A stretch of 41,723 nucleotides of DNA from the NCBI GenBank assembly GCA_028867095.1, contig JAGWHA010000002.1, forward strand, positions 1 through 41,723. The letters are read 5' to 3'. Shown in pieces: positions 16,873 through 24,462 of this stretch. Below the pieces are notes generated by a model. It saw nothing but the letters and a program-made list of their open reading frames with translations, was not told where the DNA came from and did no database searches. The translations under genes were made by a program, and so were the position numbers. The DNA comes from Microcaldota archaeon. Its GTDB lineage: Archaea > Micrarchaeota > Micrarchaeia > Micrarchaeales > CABMGC01. Position 1 is the first letter of the stretch. Each line of letters starts with the position of its first letter.

Positions 16873-17580
16873 ATGGACAGAAGGGAAGAGACGCAGCACG
16901 AGACAAACCAGTACGCAGCCGAGCTCAAGCAGCAGGAGACTCTGGGCGATCGAGAGCTCGAGAACCAGTACATGCTAATCGACGGCGTCAAGTTCAGGAT
17001 CCCCTACAGGATAATAAAGAAGGTCACGTTCTCAAACATCGGCAGGGAGCAGCTCCGCGACATCGAGCACGCATCCAGGCTGCAGTACCGCCTGATGCTA
17101 AAGGATGCGGTCCTAAAGGCTACGGTAAACTTCATAAAGGGGACCATCAACATAACCTACAACCAGCTCGAGTCCGACAACCTAAAGGACAAGATCTCCC
17201 AGCAGGAGCTCATCGCCTTCATCGAGGCTGAGGGAGTGAAGATAGACCGGAATCGCATAACTGAGAGAGACTACGACTACGTCAAGGAGTTCTACACCTA
17301 CGCATTCAACCCTGCAAGGATAAGGGAGCACCCGCCGTACAGCTACACAAAGGAGCAGTGGAAGAAGATGAAGCCGGAGTGGGAGGCAAAGCAGGTCGAG
17401 TACGAGACAAAGAAGAGGCAGAAATTCAAGGAGTGGCAGCAGCAGTACGAGAGGGAGTACATAATGGGCATAAAGCCCGATGAGATGCAAAAGCAGTCGC
17501 TCTTCGACAAGATCCTCGGAAGAAAGCCAAAGCCTGTCGACAAGGATAAGGGAAAGGGATTCTGGTTCCACGGCGTCTGA
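16873..17580 (+). CDS. Hypothetical protein downstream of the radical SAM gene
   Basis: 235 residues, not recognised. The N-terminal third is Gln/Glu-rich and polar; residues about 35-120 look like an alpha/beta fold (IDGVKFRIPYRIIKKVTF, then VNFIKGTINITYN, similar in feel to ferredoxin-like or heavy-metal-associated domains); the C-terminal half is a long charged helix rich in Lys, Glu, Trp and Tyr and ends in KGFWFHGV. No membrane segment. It lies 29 bp after the radical SAM gene on the same strand and is probably cotranscribed, so it could be its partner; that is inference. Start at ATG 16873. Confidence 0.65.
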   Translation: MDRREETQHETNQYAAELKQQETLGDRELENQYMLIDGVKFRIPYRIIKKVTFSNIGREQLRDIEHASRLQYRLMLKDAVLKATVNFIKGTINITYNQLESDNLKDKISQQELIAFIEAEGVKIDRNRITERDYDYVKEFYTYAFNPARIREHPPYSYTKEQWKKMKPEWEAKQVEYETKKRQKFKEWQQQYEREYIMGIKPDEMQKQSLFDKILGRKPKPVDKDKGKGFWFHGV

Positions 17581-17618
17581 TTCTTAAAAGTTTCGAAAAA
17601 ATGGGCAAAAATTCGGAA

Positions 17619-17650
17619 GCTTTTTATATTATGTTATACATGTTATACAT
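17619..17650 (+). promoter_or_regulatory. vapBC promoter with tandem 9-bp operator-like repeat
   Basis: A TATA element (ctttttatatt, about 17620-17630) is followed by two exact head-to-tail copies of ATGTTATAC (17631-17639 and 17640-17648), ending next to the vapB ATG at 17651. The repeat lies between the TATA box and the expected leaderless start. Antitoxins of this type repress their own promoter, so this is a likely operator. Confidence 0.55.
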
Positions 17651-17902
17651 ATGGAAGAACAGACGCTTGTCGTAAGAAGGGTCAGTGTTAGTGCTTACAA
17701 GAAACTTAGACAGAAGGCCATCGAGAGGGGCGTTAAGCTAGGTACTGCAGTTGCTCAGGCTTTCGACAAATGGGCGGAGGAAGACAAGGAGAATAAAATT
17801 AATCCGAGAAACCTTGTTAAAATCACCGGAATCATAAAAACTGGAAAGAAGGTAAGATGGAGTACTGAAGCAGACAGAGTTCTATACGGGTTTGATAAAT
17901 GA
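17651..17902 (+). CDS. vapB: VapB-like antitoxin
   Basis: 83 residues. The first part (TLVVRRVSVSAYKKLRQKA) looks like the beta strand and first helix of a ribbon-helix-helix DNA-binding domain; the charged C-terminal half would wrap around the toxin. The call rests mainly on position: its TGA overlaps the ATG of a PIN-domain toxin gene (ATGA), the standard antitoxin-toxin arrangement. The pair is more AT-rich than its neighbours and uses different codons (aaa, aat, ttt), a sign of recent gain. Confidence 0.8.
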   Translation: MEEQTLVVRRVSVSAYKKLRQKAIERGVKLGTAVAQAFDKWAEEDKENKINPRNLVKITGIIKTGKKVRWSTEADRVLYGFDK

Positions 17903-18303
17903 TCCTTTTAGATACCAGTTTCCTGTTGGCATTGACTTTTGAAAATGATGAGAACCATGTGAAAGCGGTAAAGATATCAAAGGACATATTTGATTCAAAT
18001 TATGGCCAAACCTGCATCTCTGACTATATCTTTGATGAAACAGTAACCTTCATTTTTGGTAGGACTAGGAGCCTACAAAAAGCAACAAATATAGGAGAGA
18101 CCATCAAATCCTCAGCAAAAATGCTTATGGTTGGAGAAAGCGAGTTTAATCTTGCATGGGAGGCTTTCAAGAAACAAAAGGAAATGCGCCTAAGTTTTAC
18201 AGATTGGACAAATGTTGCTATGATGGGCGAAAATGGAATTGATAGCATTGCTACATTTGACAGAGAATTCAAGAGAATAAAATCTATTAATGTAATTGAC
18301 TAG
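17899..18303 (+). CDS. vapC: VapC-like PIN-domain ribonuclease toxin
   Basis: 134 residues, single PIN domain. The acidic metal-binding residues are Asp5 (LLDTSFL), Glu47 (FDETVTF), Asp102 (FTDWTN) and Asp121 (ATFDREF). VapC toxins are Mg-dependent endoribonucleases, usually cutting tRNA or rRNA loops when freed from VapB. The start overlaps the vapB stop by four bases. AT-rich codon use contrasts with the surrounding genes. It may stabilise the region or simply be a mobile module. Confidence 0.9.
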   Translation: MILLDTSFLLALTFENDENHVKAVKISKDIFDSNYGQTCISDYIFDETVTFIFGRTRSLQKATNIGETIKSSAKMLMVGESEFNLAWEAFKKQKEMRLSFTDWTNVAMMGENGIDSIATFDREFKRIKSINVID

Positions 18304-18380
18304 TTCTTTTCTCACAAACGAACCCCTAGCGAAAGCTTTTAAATTCCGCTTTATTATGTAGATTGGGAATAGGGATTCGC

Positions 18381-18548
18381 ATGAACTTCAAGAAGGGAAA
18401 GGGTAGCATCGTCTTCATCGCAACCATCGGTGGAGGGGATAAGTGCCCGAGAATGGTTTCGACAAACTCGAACGCTAACTTTAAGGACGACTACAAAGGC
18501 TCGATAAAAATAAGCAAGAGGCTCACAGGCAAGCTATTGCTGGGTTAG
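18381..18548 (+). CDS. Small hypothetical protein
   Basis: 55 residues from ATG 18381 (the frame opens at TTG 18363). A TATA-like element (gcttttaaattc, 18335-18346) lies about 40 bp before. Codon use (aag, agg, aac, ggc) resembles the window's real genes, and the product is basic with GSIVFIATIGGGDKCPRM in the middle. The last 15 bases overlap the 3' end of the convergent regulator gene. No family recognised; a moderately supported small gene. Confidence 0.4.
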   Translation: MNFKKGKGSIVFIATIGGGDKCPRMVSTNSNANFKDDYKGSIKISKRLTGKLLLG

Positions 18549-19727
18549 CCCCGGATTCTCACCATCAAGCGACATCTCACCACTCTCCCCAGCCCTCATG
18601 CTGCCGTAGTAGTTGTCGATGTTCTTTGGCACGAACCTTGGGACCTTCTTGTTTCTCTCAAGGGTCTTGTACTGGTCGGAGTAGCGCATGTCAAAGTCGC
18701 GTATGCCCAGCTGGCCGACAAGTATGTTCTTCATAGCTATGTACTTTAGCTCCACCCCTGCGTTCGCCCTCTTCATCTCGTTGAACGCCTTCTTGGCCCT
18801 CGCCTTGTCCGCGAAGCTCGCGAATATCAGCACGCCGTGCGGGTTTGAGACCTCGCACATGTAAACGTACTCGTTGTGCCTCTTCTCATTGCTCTTTATC
18901 ATGTCCATGAACCAGTTGTCCCTCTTGGCAAAGAACTTGGTGTAGTTTGTGACCTTCATCTGTATTATCGCATTAACCGTGCTCTTCTGCTTTCCCTCGT
19001 AGTAGGTGACTCGCTTAAGTATCTCCGTTCGCTTGAGCCTGTCCATTGCATACACCATTCCCTGCTGCTCCTTCTTGTACTTCTTTGCGATGCTGATGAA
19101 CTCCTGCCTGCCATCCTCGTTGAGGCCCATTAGAAGCGCAAGGTATGTCTCCGAGATGTTGAACTTCTCAAGCAGCTCCTTCTTTAGCGGGAAGTAGCCG
19201 AGGTCCACCATTATCCTGTTCATCTCAGAGGTCGTGTCGCCCTTTAGCTTCTTTGCGAACTCGATAACAAAGCCGTTTATGTCGTTGTAGCGCCTTGCGA
19301 CAGCATACATTATCAGGCTGTACTCCCCGCCGAGCCTCGCGACGAACTGCGGCATGTACGAGTTGCCCATTGCCTTTCTTATCTCATCGTCGCTTGGCTG
19401 CTTCCCCTTGAACTTGAAGAGCGCCATGTACTCCTGGAATCCCGCCTCCGGTATCTCCTCAATGGCCTCGTCTAGTATTTCCTTCTTTGTCCTCATCCTG
19501 GCGAGTTTTATGAACTCGTACTTCCAGATCTTTTCGATGTCGATCTCAGGGACGAAGCGCAGATCGTACTCCTTTATCGTCTCAAGGAACAGGTGGTAGG
19601 CGCTAGGCTTGGTTATCCCGAGGTTCTTTCCAAGGTCTCCTATGCTCATCCTTCCGTTGGTGCTGAGAAGCTTGAGCATCTTTGCCTTGAGTTCCTCTCT
19701 CCGCCCAACTTCAATGACTCTTGGCAT
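18534..19727 (-). CDS. Large winged-helix protein, Lrp-like, divergent to the secretion operon
   Basis: 397 residues from the ATG at 19727. The frame is open upstream but those codons run through AT-rich promoter DNA and encode an unlikely hydrophobic leader. The N-terminal 65 residues form a winged helix-turn-helix (LLSTNGRMSIGDLGKNLG, then ITKPSAYHLFLETIKEY), like Lrp/AsnC DNA-binding domains. The rest, over 300 residues, is helical and of unknown fold; it is much longer than a classic Lrp (about 150). It is transcribed away from the type IV secretion-like operon across a 145-bp AT-rich gap that holds an inverted repeat, so it is a candidate regulator of that operon. That link is inference. 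Confidence 0.65.
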   Translation of the reverse strand: MPRVIEVGRREELKAKMLKLLSTNGRMSIGDLGKNLGITKPSAYHLFLETIKEYDLRFVPEIDIEKIWKYEFIKLARMRTKKEILDEAIEEIPEAGFQEYMALFKFKGKQPSDDEIRKAMGNSYMPQFVARLGGEYSLIMYAVARRYNDINGFVIEFAKKLKGDTTSEMNRIMVDLGYFPLKKELLEKFNISETYLALLMGLNEDGRQEFISIAKKYKKEQQGMVYAMDRLKRTEILKRVTYYEGKQKSTVNAIIQMKVTNYTKFFAKRDNWFMDMIKSNEKRHNEYVYMCEVSNPHGVLIFASFADKARAKKAFNEMKRANAGVELKYIAMKNILVGQLGIRDFDMRYSDQYKTLERNKKVPRFVPKNIDNYYGSMRAGESGEMSLDGENPGLTQQ

Positions 19728-19808
19728 ATCATCATTCGGCCTTCGAAACGCAAATTTCGAGAGAACCAAGATAACATACGAATAGCAGTTTAAAAAGATT
19801 ATCAGTAA

Positions 19809-19870
19809 AATTACCATACTATTTAAATATATATTGAAATATATAAAATATACTAAAGTATAAGGTAATT
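19809..19870. promoter_or_regulatory. Inverted repeat spanning the secretion-operon promoter
   Basis: AATTACCATACT (19809-19820) is matched in inverted orientation by AGTAT-aa-GGTAATT (19857-19870), 12-bp arms with a two-base insertion. Between the arms lie the palindrome TATTTAAATA (19820-19829) and a TATA box (atatataaaata, about 19840-19850) suited to ATG 19873. The right arm ends two bases before that ATG, so a protein bound here would block the promoter. Confidence 0.55.
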
Positions 19871-19872
19871 CC

Positions 19873-20256
19873 ATGAACCTAGGAAAAACAAAAAAGCGGG
19901 TCTTCGATTTTGTGGGCAAGGGTCATCTAAAACTAATCCCTCTCCTTGCACTTCTCACCCTTGGAAATGCAAACGCCCAGGGCCTCTTCGCCCTTGACAT
20001 TGTAGCCACGCTAAACTCGCTCCAGCTGATACTTGCGCAGATAGGCCCCGTCCTCAGCGCGGTCCTTTTCATAGTCGCCGGCGTATTCTACGCGGTCGGG
20101 CAGATGCTGCCGCCGGACAAGAAGGCGAACTTCCACACCACCTCGGTCAACATAATAATCGGGGCCATAATGGTCGCAGTCCTCTCGGTCGCCTCAAGCG
20201 GCTTCGCCGTCGCCTCGACCCACCTGCTGGCAAACATGAGCGCGAATGTGGTGTAG
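19873..20256 (+). CDS. VirB2/TrbC-like small membrane subunit
   Basis: 127 residues. A basic start and hydrophobic segment ending in NANAQG look like a cleavable signal peptide (cut after about residue 35). Two membrane helices follow (about 50-76 and 92-112), joined by a short basic loop (LPPDKKANF). This size, signal and two-helix hairpin are those of VirB2/TrbC pilin subunits of type IV secretion systems and their archaeal relatives; no sequence motif proves it. First gene of an eight-gene operon and directly followed, without a gap, by the polytopic protein gene, the order VirB2-VirB6/VirB4 expected of such systems. Confidence 0.6.
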   Translation: MNLGKTKKRVFDFVGKGHLKLIPLLALLTLGNANAQGLFALDIVATLNSLQLILAQIGPVLSAVLFIVAGVFYAVGQMLPPDKKANFHTTSVNIIIGAIMVAVLSVASSGFAVASTHLLANMSANVV

Positions 20257-21303
20257 ATGGATGCGCTTCCCTTCGGCCAATACGGATTCGGGATAGCCGT
20301 CGGGATAATCGCGATAATGCTATCGATAAGCGGAATCTGCCTCGGGCTGGGATACGCACTTGATGAGAAGAGGCTCAAAGAGTTCGGAAAGGGCGAGATC
20401 TACCAGTCGATTGTCAGCGGCGCACTAGTGGGATTCATGATCGCCCTCTTTGCAGGCAACGGGCTCATCACGGGCGTGGTAAACTCGATAACTTTTGGGA
20501 GCGCCTCCTCGTTTTCATGCCCCTCATACATGAACGACAACGCTGCGCTGTGCTTTTCGTACAGCTATCTGATGGGCCTTGCGCCCTACAGCATTGCAGG
20601 AAATCAGTACAGCTCACTTTTTGTGACTGTCTCAGGACTTTTAGTGTCGCTCCTCGCACTAAGCACAATCCTCGGAACAATAGCCGCCTTCAAGATAAAT
20701 CTTTTGATAGTCTCGATCTCATTCTCCTCGATACTCTCCCCGATAATAGGCGAGATACAGTATGTCCTGAACATTGTCACAACTCTGGCTCTTGGGATAA
20801 CCGTGCAGGCGGCGCTCCTATCCTTTGTCTCCGTCACTGCGATAACTGTGATCCTTCCTGCGGGGCTGATACTCCGATCGCTCTATGCCACAAGAAAGAT
20901 TGGAGGATTCCTAATCGCGCTCGCCATTGGCACATATGTGGTACTGCCGATGAGCTATCTGCTCAATGCAACCATGGTCAACACCTACAGCTCTGTCAAC
21001 TCCACCGACATAATCCAGATAACCGGAGCGGCCAGCACCATAAGCGGGCAAATCAATTCGGCTGCAAGCCTTTCAGGCAACCAGATAAGCTCCGGAATCT
21101 TCACCTCGCTTGCAAGCGGGGTAACCCAGATCACAACCCAGCTCAACCAGCTGCTTAGCGATCTGCTTTTTGGGATTTCAAAACTCATAATGCAGATCTT
21201 CATACTTCCGGCCTTCAGCCTGATTGTGACCGGCATCTCGATAAAGGAGCTCTCAGCCCTGCTGGGGTCCGAGGCCTCCTTTGGAAAGTTCAGAATCGTT
21301 TAG
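20257..21303 (+). CDS. Polytopic membrane protein, VirB6/TrbL-like
   Basis: 348 residues with about seven or eight membrane helices spread along the whole length, plus an outside loop (about 245-300) rich in Ser, Thr and Gln (SAASLSGNQISSG, VTQITTQLNQLL). VirB6/TrbL proteins, the inner-membrane channel component of type IV secretion systems, have this general size and layout but poor sequence conservation, so the call rests on topology and on the neighbouring VirB2-like and VirB4-like genes. It starts at the base after the previous stop codon. Confidence 0.55.
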   Translation: MDALPFGQYGFGIAVGIIAIMLSISGICLGLGYALDEKRLKEFGKGEIYQSIVSGALVGFMIALFAGNGLITGVVNSITFGSASSFSCPSYMNDNAALCFSYSYLMGLAPYSIAGNQYSSLFVTVSGLLVSLLALSTILGTIAAFKINLLIVSISFSSILSPIIGEIQYVLNIVTTLALGITVQAALLSFVSVTAITVILPAGLILRSLYATRKIGGFLIALAIGTYVVLPMSYLLNATMVNTYSSVNSTDIIQITGAASTISGQINSAASLSGNQISSGIFTSLASGVTQITTQLNQLLSDLLFGISKLIMQIFILPAFSLIVTGISIKELSALLGSEASFGKFRIV

Positions 21304-21310
21304 TGATCTT

Positions 21311-22033
21311 ATGGACCCGATCGACTTCATCGAAAGGAATTCAAACTATCTCGCCTACGGGGCCTTCGCAGCGACCATGTTGCTCTCAATCATTCTCCTC
21401 AGCCCCGCCGCCCTTGCAATCTCCGCAGTCTCATTAGCGGTGGCCATTGCCTACTCGCGCTCTTCCCACATAATAAATCCGATACTTGCCCGTAGGCACG
21501 GGATAGTCCTTGTGGGCCATGGCTACAGGCTAAGCGAGAATCCGAAGGTTGCGGTAAGGGACGACGGGCCACTCTACAAGGGGGTCTGCGTCGCCCATCT
21601 AATCCCGAACTCAAGAATCACAAATTCCGGCGAAAAATTCGAGGAGATAATAGCAAAATGCAGGTTCCCGTTCGAATTCAGCATGCAGGTTGCGGAAAAC
21701 GACCTCAAGAGCGTTGTGGACGCCCTCGAGACAAGAAGGCGGATGAAGGAGATTGAGATCTCAAGGACGAGGGCCTCAAAATCGGACGAGCTCGGCAGGC
21801 TAAGGAGGGAGCTAGCAATAATCGAGTCGGAGATCACCGAGATAACCAAGGGCAAGAGGCCCACAGGCGTGGTGCTAAAGGTCAAAAGCGGCTCCAGCGG
21901 GCCTACGGAGAGCGCCGCGGCAAACTCCGCGCTCTCGCAGCTCGAGCAGCTCTGCAGCCTGTTTTCTGCGACCTACAATCTTGGCCATAGGGTGCTCTCC
22001 GGGGAGGAGCTCCTCTCAAACATGGTGAACTGA
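21311..22033 (+). CDS. Membrane protein resembling VirB3/PrgI plus VirB4 N-terminal region
   Basis: 240 residues from ATG 21311 (the frame opens at 21281 inside the previous gene). Two membrane helices at about residues 12-48 are followed by a soluble domain with a charged coiled region (VAENDLKSVVDALETRRRM, EISRTRASKSDELGRLRREL). Two N-terminal helices followed by such a domain match VirB3 (or PrgI) joined to the N-terminal domain of VirB4. Its TGA overlaps the ATG of the ATPase gene (TGATG), so the two products are made together and could form one split VirB4. Homology is inference; topology and coupling are seen. Confidence 0.5.
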   Translation: MDPIDFIERNSNYLAYGAFAATMLLSIILLSPAALAISAVSLAVAIAYSRSSHIINPILARRHGIVLVGHGYRLSENPKVAVRDDGPLYKGVCVAHLIPNSRITNSGEKFEEIIAKCRFPFEFSMQVAENDLKSVVDALETRRRMKEIEISRTRASKSDELGRLRRELAIIESEITEITKGKRPTGVVLKVKSGSSGPTESAAANSALSQLEQLCSLFSATYNLGHRVLSGEELLSNMVN

Positions 22034-23127
22034 TGGAAATAAAACAAAGTGTAGTCTCATCAAGCGAAATTTCAAAACTCGCGCAGATGCATTATTCTGA
22101 TGAGCCCTTCCCTGCCCCGGCCCAAAACTCGCTCATCTACATAGGAAACACGCGCAACGATTCCTCCCCATTCTTTTTGGACTTCAGTTACTTGATAAAC
22201 CCCCACATCTTCGTCTTCGGGATGAGCGGAAGCGGCAAGAGCTATCTGATAAGGAGCATGATGGTCCGCCTGTCCGTGTTCGCAAGCTCGAGGGTGCTTC
22301 TCATAGACTTCACTGGGGAGTACAGGGAGTTCGTGGAGCACCTCTTCTACAGGGAAGCGGAGATCGAGTCTCTTGACAGCGCGCTGGAGTCCGGAGGAAT
22401 CTGCTACTTCAACCTGATGAGCCTAGGCGAGCAGCAAAAGCAGCTTGCGGCCAAGCGGATCCTAGAGAAGGTCCTCGAAGGCGCGCGCGGGCGCGGGCCG
22501 AGAACAAACCACAACCTGTTTGTGGTGCTAGACGAGGCGTGGAAGCTGCTGCTAAACCACGACACGCTAGGCGTGCTGATAAGGGAGGGAAGAAAATACG
22601 GGATAGGCCTAATACTCGCCTCGCAGCTGCTTGGCGACATAAGCGAGGCCTTCCTCTCAAACGTGGCCACAATATTCGCCTTCAGGATACAGGACGGGCC
22701 GAGCATAGCGGCGCTTTCAAGGAGCTACGAGCTTGATGCGGAAAAGTCAAACGCCATCCAGAACCTGGACGTCGGGAGCTGCCTTGTGGTCCAGATCTAC
22801 AAGGGACAGGCGAGAGGCTCATTCTTCATAGACCGCGTGAAGGGGGTGCAGCTAGCCAGGCCGTTTGTGCTAAAATCAGGTGATAAAATGAGAATGGAGA
22901 TAGAGGACGCAAAATTCACCCGCTTCCTAAGGGGGCTCTCGCTGAGCGAGTCGCAGATCAGCGTTGTGAAATCCTTCTTTGCGGGCGACTATTCCGTGGA
23001 GCTGAGCAGGCTCATCTCAGAGCTAATCTCTCTTGGCGCAGATCGGCGAGAGATGCTAAGGGGCCTGAGGGAGATCGGGTTCGGGGACGATGAGATCGCC
23101 GATGCCTTCGCAGAGGCGGTTTCCTGA
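22033..23127 (+). CDS. VirB4/HerA-type secretion ATPase
   Basis: 364 residues. Walker A is GMSGSGKS (63-70); Walker B is LFVVLDEAW (162-170), the DEAW form typical of VirB4/TraC; ASQLLGD (196-202) matches the conserved glutamine strand of the FtsK/HerA/VirB4 group. The ATPase core starts almost at the N-terminus, so the usual N-terminal half of VirB4 (total about 800 residues) is absent and may be supplied by the upstream gene. The last 80 residues form a helical, probably winged-helix extension. A GGTGA ribosome site lies before the start. It would power subunit assembly or substrate export at the membrane. Confidence 0.88.
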   Translation: MEIKQSVVSSSEISKLAQMHYSDEPFPAPAQNSLIYIGNTRNDSSPFFLDFSYLINPHIFVFGMSGSGKSYLIRSMMVRLSVFASSRVLLIDFTGEYREFVEHLFYREAEIESLDSALESGGICYFNLMSLGEQQKQLAAKRILEKVLEGARGRGPRTNHNLFVVLDEAWKLLLNHDTLGVLIREGRKYGIGLILASQLLGDISEAFLSNVATIFAFRIQDGPSIAALSRSYELDAEKSNAIQNLDVGSCLVVQIYKGQARGSFFIDRVKGVQLARPFVLKSGDKMRMEIEDAKFTRFLRGLSLSESQISVVKSFFAGDYSVELSRLISELISLGADRREMLRGLREIGFGDDEIADAFAEAVS

Positions 23128-23135
23128 GTGATTGG

Positions 23136-23816
23136 ATGAAGATAGGCAAACCAAGGCAAGCGCACGATGGCAGGGAGTACATCTCAATGAAGATACCCCT
23201 TCGGGCAGAACTCAAAGGCAGGTTTGCCGATCTGGCCGAGGCGCTGGGCGCCTATCCAAACCTGCAGCTGTGCTCAAAGGGGACCGAGCTAAAATACGCC
23301 ATCGATTGCGGGATCAATCTCTACCTCTTCACATTCGGCAGGAGCCATATCGTGGAGGAGGTGTTCTCGACCGATTCGCCTGTCTATCATCTGCGCGATG
23401 CTCTGCTTAGGATGCTGAGCGTGATGGCCTATCTGGGCGATCTTTATGCTGTGAGGATAGAGAGCATCTTTCCGTACTTAATTGCCGCCCTTCGCGAAAA
23501 GCAGATGGAAATCCAGATCCCAAAGGCGCAGAGCAAGCCCGGCTCGGATCTGATACTTGCAAAGAGGATAATTGAGCTAGCAGATCTCTCGGAGCAGCAA
23601 AAGAGGCAGAATGGCCTTCTCGAGCAACAGTGCGCCAGGCTCCTCTTCCATCTGGTCCTAAGCGAATCCGCAAAAGGCCCATTTAGCAAGCAATCCATCT
23701 CAAAAAAGTACAATGCGGATGAGCGCAGCATCAACCGCGCGCTCGCCCTGGCCCCAAGCTTCGGCTACAGGTCAATCCAGCAAGATTTGCAGAGGCTCAG
23801 CCTGGTGATGGAATGA
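23136..23816 (+). CDS. Soluble hypothetical protein of the secretion operon
   Basis: 226 residues, no membrane segment, no recognised family. The N-terminal part mixes strands and helices (EYISMKIPLRAELKGRF), with a helical middle. Residues about 190-226 look like a winged-helix-type element (PFSKQSISKKYNADERSINR), hinting at DNA or protein binding. It starts 8 bp after the VirB4-like stop and its TGA overlaps the next ATG (ATGA), so it is an integral operon member. A regulator or cytoplasmic adaptor are both possible. Confidence 0.65.
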   Translation: MKIGKPRQAHDGREYISMKIPLRAELKGRFADLAEALGAYPNLQLCSKGTELKYAIDCGINLYLFTFGRSHIVEEVFSTDSPVYHLRDALLRMLSVMAYLGDLYAVRIESIFPYLIAALREKQMEIQIPKAQSKPGSDLILAKRIIELADLSEQQKRQNGLLEQQCARLLFHLVLSESAKGPFSKQSISKKYNADERSINRALALAPSFGYRSIQQDLQRLSLVME

Positions 23817-24265
23817 GCTCTTACGGACTTGATCTTCTTTCGGAGCAGCTCCCCCTCATCTTGGGCCTTGCGCTTTTCGGATTGCTCATAAAATTCAATC
23901 CCTATGCAAGGCATTTTGTGGTCCAACACAGCAGGCGCCCGCTTTCCAAATCCAAAATGGCCCTTGGCGCAGAAAAAGCGGGGGGCGTGGAGAATTACCT
24001 AAGCGACCAGCTCATCATAAACGGAATCCGCGCCGGCAGAGGGAATGCGAGCAATCTGCGCTCGCGCGCCTTCCACTCTCTTGGCATGGTGGAGGCGTCG
24101 CTTGCAGGCTCTTACCTGCTAAAGTGCAGGGACAGGGCAGGGCGAATACGCTTGATCTCTTCAAACCCAATGCATCTGACAAATCCGCTCGCCGAAAAGT
24201 CAAGTGCCTCGGGATTGCTTCTTGCATACCTGCTCGATTCAAAATTGGATGCGATTGTGGTCTAA
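23813..24265 (+). CDS. Small membrane-anchored protein of the secretion operon
   Basis: 150 residues: one membrane helix near the N-terminus (about 11-28), then a basic cytoplasmic domain (ARHFVVQHSRRPLSKSKMAL and on) with no recognised motif. A GGTGAT ribosome site sits just before the overlapping start (ATGA). Positive charge after the helix predicts an outside N-terminus and a cytoplasmic domain. Its role is unknown; its place between the ATPase and two small membrane proteins suggests a structural part of the machine. Confidence 0.6.
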   Translation: MSSYGLDLLSEQLPLILGLALFGLLIKFNPYARHFVVQHSRRPLSKSKMALGAEKAGGVENYLSDQLIINGIRAGRGNASNLRSRAFHSLGMVEASLAGSYLLKCRDRAGRIRLISSNPMHLTNPLAEKSSASGLLLAYLLDSKLDAIVV

Positions 24266-24462
24266 TGATCAAAATACTGGTTGATTTTTTCGATTTCGCG
24301 GCAAAGTTCAGCGGCATCGCGCTTTGCATCCTGCTAAATCTCTCCGCTGCGCGAACGATGCTCCTCAAATCTAGGGAGCGTGAGCCTATCCTCCAAAAGT
24401 CCACTGCCGCGTTCCTTTCCATCTTCATATTTGCGCTTGCGCTGCACCTGGCGGTTTTATGA
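24265..24462 (+). CDS. Small two-helix membrane protein
   Basis: 65 residues from ATG 24265, which overlaps the previous stop (TAATG). Two hydrophobic segments (about 9-27 and 44-64) are joined by a basic loop (KSREREPILQK). No family recognised. Coupled at both ends: its TGA overlaps the next start. Such small hairpin proteins occur in secretion operons, where they may resemble VirB3 or pilin-like parts. Confidence 0.6.
   Translation: MIKILVDFFDFAAKFSGIALCILLNLSAARTMLLKSREREPILQKSTAAFLSIFIFALALHLAVL

Noticed and set aside
18534..19919. Long version (461 residues) of the winged-helix gene
   Set aside because: The first 64 codons run through the AT-rich divergent promoter and inverted repeat; ATG 19727 gives a clean N-terminus.
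20517..21158. 213-codon plus-strand open frame
   Set aside because: Alternative frame of the polytopic membrane gene; Arg/Asn/Gln-rich composition without domains.
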